Of a stretch of DNA of 13,992 bases, positions 12,606 through 13,992 are shown one piece after another (the stretch's first letter is position 1; every line of letters starts with the position of its first letter). Both the position numbers and the translations under genes were made by a program. The notes under the pieces are model-generated. The model made no database searches and was not told the origin of the DNA. It saw nothing but the letters and a program-made list of their open reading frames with translations. Where the stretch lies: positions 1 through 13,992 of the forward strand of contig JAZUOO010000065.1 in NCBI GenBank assembly GCA_045604705.1, given 5' to 3'. This DNA is from SIG622 sp045604705. GTDB lineage: Bacteria; Bacillota; Clostridia; Oscillospirales; CAG-382.

Positions 12606-13475
12606 ATGAAAACAAGAATTCTTCTGGTTTCGGATATGCATTATACCACGCAGGAGACTAATGCGGAGCTTAAATTGATATATCCGCAGGCGAATACCTC
12701 CGTCGCGGCAGGAACTATTCTCGGAGTTACGCAGAAAGATAAGATTAATAAGATACTATCCGATATACTTGCGGAGCATAAGATTGAGGCACTTGATGCG
12801 GTGTTGGTTCTGGGCGACCTTTCCATTGATGATTATGATATGCGTAAGCTCCCCGACATTTATTGCCGCAGATTCAAAGAGGACTGTATGGACAAGCTTC
12901 CTTGTCCTGCGTATGCTCTGCCGGGTAATCATGACAGTATACCCGATGAGATGTGGAAAGAGATATTCGGCTACGGCAGGGAATATTCGGTGAAGATAGG
13001 CAACAATGTTTTTCTTATGCTTGATACCTTTAAGAATATACCGGCAACGGCGGCTTGCGGCGGAAGATTCACGGGCGTTGACAGAGAGTTCCTCCAAAAT
13101 GAGCTTTCAAAATACACCGACAATGAAAAAATATTTATCTGTACCCACTACACAAGCAAACAAAATGAGCCGGACTTTCCCGATATACCGAATCTGGTAT
13201 GTCTTTTCAGAGGTCACACCCACGAAAACGAGGTTCTCGACTTTTACGGCAAACCCCTCTTTGACATCGGTGGCTACGGCTACAACGGCACTGTCGGCAA
13301 GGACGGAAAATATACCTTCAACCACTTCTTCCCGGAATGCTCGTGGGGATATAATATTCTCGAAATTGAGGATGATAACGTTTGTGTTTGGCATAAGACG
13401 GTGAATATGAAGTACCTTGCGGAGAACGGTATATTTGATGTTGAAGAAAAGATATGCGATAAGAGAGAGATTTAG
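12606..13475 (+). CDS. Calcineurin-like metallophosphoesterase
   Basis: A 289-residue cytosolic protein with AAAAGGA 8 bases before the ATG. All metal-binding blocks of the calcineurin-like phosphoesterase family are in order: VSDMH (Asp10, His12), LGDLS (Asp71), PGNHD (Asn108, His109), CTHY (His181) and RGHTH (His204, His206). These build a two-metal centre that hydrolyses phosphomono- or diesters. The family is functionally broad (nucleotide, protein or lipid phosphatases, cyclic nucleotide phosphodiesterases), so the substrate is unknown. No signal peptide is present. The gene is unusual in being the first one after a T-box riboswitch, about 180 bases past its terminator, with a repeat cassette between. 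Genes normally under T-box control encode tRNA charging, amino-acid synthesis or uptake, so either this enzyme is linked to amino-acid status or the original target was lost. Confidence 0.9.
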   Translation: MKTRILLVSDMHYTTQETNAELKLIYPQANTSVAAGTILGVTQKDKINKILSDILAEHKIEALDAVLVLGDLSIDDYDMRKLPDIYCRRFKEDCMDKLPCPAYALPGNHDSIPDEMWKEIFGYGREYSVKIGNNVFLMLDTFKNIPATAACGGRFTGVDREFLQNELSKYTDNEKIFICTHYTSKQNEPDFPDIPNLVCLFRGHTHENEVLDFYGKPLFDIGGYGYNGTVGKDGKYTFNHFFPECSWGYNILEIEDDNVCVWHKTVNMKYLAENGIFDVEEKICDKREI

Positions 13476-13476
13476 C

Positions 13477-13521
13477 GCATACGGCGCAATGCATACGGCG
13501 CAATGCAAAATGTAGAATTAA
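13477..13521. repeat. Tandem 14-bp repeat and AATGCAAAATG repeat after the phosphoesterase gene
   Basis: GCATACGGCGCAAT occurs twice in tandem (13477-13490, 13491-13504). It runs into GCAAAATGTAGAATTAA (13505-13521), nearly the same as the repeat at the TrmH gene end. It starts right after the stop codon. Confidence 0.6.
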
Positions 13522-13621
13522 GATAGTGCCCCCACCGAACGATGTGTGAATTGTAAGCATTGTGGTGCCTATAACTCCCAAAGCCACCACCCCGGAGTCG
13601 GAGCATATTAAAGTTCTTTGC

Positions 13622-13685
13622 GTCTCTTTCTTTCAAGAAAGAGACCGAGGTGCAGGGCGAGGAGCCCTGCCCGCCGGAGGCCTCC
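13622..13685. repeat. Cluster of three perfect hairpins/palindromes, probable dispersed intergenic element
   Basis: GTCTCTTTCTT/AAGAAAGAGAC (13622-13632, 13635-13645), GCAGGGC/GCCCTGC (13652-13658, 13664-13670) and the palindrome GGAGGCCTCC (13676-13685) lie end to end between convergent genes. The pattern resembles extragenic repeats that I associate with Clostridia genomes. No U-run follows on either strand, so simple termination is not obvious. Confidence 0.5.
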
Positions 13686-13697
13686 CGTAAAAAGCCT

Positions 13698-13992
13698 TCA
13701 GTCGCACATTCCATCGTATTCGGGAACTATCGCAACGACAGCATCAGGCTCGCCTCTGTCCTCTTTTATGAACTTCTCGATGTTCTCATCAAAGGGCTTG
13801 TAGTGATCGTAGGGAACGAAGTTTCCGCCGTAGTTTTTGCCTGCGTACTGAACGTAGGTGTTGCCCTTCATTTCGGGAAGCCAAGCTTCCTCGAGAGGAC
13901 CGCAGGATACAAGTACATCTATGCTTCTGTCAAAGATGTTGTTTTCTATTACAAAATTCTCCGACTTGTAGCAGGGAATACGGTTGTTCAGC
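13698..13992 (-). CDS. C-terminal end of a probable right-handed parallel beta-helix protein (partial)
   Basis: The stop is TGA at 13700-13698, and the frame stays open to the window edge, giving 97 residues of the C-terminus. The segment around SENFVIENNIFDRSIDVLV has the N-I-F-D-R-S rhythm of a final beta-helix coil (asparagine ladder), as in pectin-lyase-like surface or carbohydrate-active proteins. It is followed by LPEMKGNTYVQYAGKNYGGNF and an acidic tail that ends PEYDGMCD. This motif order resembles C-termini of large right-handed beta-helix repeat proteins of gut Clostridia, but the call rests on a short piece. It is not in the six-frame list because no start codon lies in the window. 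It is convergent with the phosphoesterase gene. Main body, signal peptide and function lie outside the window. Confidence 0.6.
   Translation of the reverse strand, partial: LNNRIPCYKSENFVIENNIFDRSIDVLVSCGPLEEAWLPEMKGNTYVQYAGKNYGGNFVPYDHYKPFDENIEKFIKEDRGEPDAVVAIVPEYDGMCD

Noticed and set aside
13472..13714. - strand frame MECATEGFLREASGGQGSSPC...
   Set aside because: It is generated by the hairpin/repeat cluster and overlaps the end of the phosphoesterase gene; such frames arise from intergenic repeats.

Overview
The window looks like chromosomal DNA of a low-to-mid-GC Firmicute of class Clostridia, most likely a gut Oscillospirales/Ruminococcaceae-type organism. This is inferred from strong AGGAGG ribosome binding sites, TTGACA/TATAAT promoters, a T-box leader, a CCA-encoding tRNA-Ser, an S-layer-homology (SLH) surface protein, InlB-type (Listeria-Bacteroides) repeats and a SpoU methyltransferase.

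Region 1 (1-4700) is AT-rich accessory DNA. It holds the 3' part of a type I restriction subunit gene (hsdR), a tightly packed run of three small genes (unknown helical protein, DUF6809-like protein, secreted single InlB-repeat protein), a ribbon-helix-helix regulator divergent from a SLOG/DUF1273 protein, two related stem-loop units, and a cytosolic trypsin-like protease on the opposite strand. It ends at a tRNA-Ser(CGA). Just beyond the tRNA lie a second, broken 5' half of the same tRNA and a perfect consensus promoter pointing at both. This looks like the edge of a mobile or defence island that uses tRNA-Ser as its anchor.

Region 2 (4700-9575) is chromosomal in character. It contains a CNNM/CorC-type Mg2+ transporter gene, an AI-2E-family membrane protein and a TrmH/SpoU RNA methyltransferase, all on + and probably co-transcribed at least in part. 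The transporter gene has a leader of about 290 nt starting at a consensus promoter. The leader contains a previously unlisted 44-codon ORF with an acidic N-terminus and an Arg/aromatic C-terminus. The second half of that ORF is itself an intrinsic terminator, so it is a candidate Mg2+-responsive, translation-coupled attenuator analogous to E. coli mgtL. This is the most interesting item in the window.

Region 3 (9640-11905) is a single - strand gene for a 660-residue secreted protein (cohesin-like N-terminus, fibronectin III, InlB repeat, three SLH domains) with its own promoter, long leader and terminator.

Region 4 (12150-13992) starts with a consensus promoter and a T-box riboswitch with terminator. 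An AATGCAT repeat cluster follows, then a calcineurin-like metallophosphoesterase rather than the usual aminoacyl-tRNA synthetase or amino-acid gene. Short tandem repeats and a cluster of hairpins separate it from the C-terminal end of a probable parallel beta-helix protein on the - strand that runs off the window.
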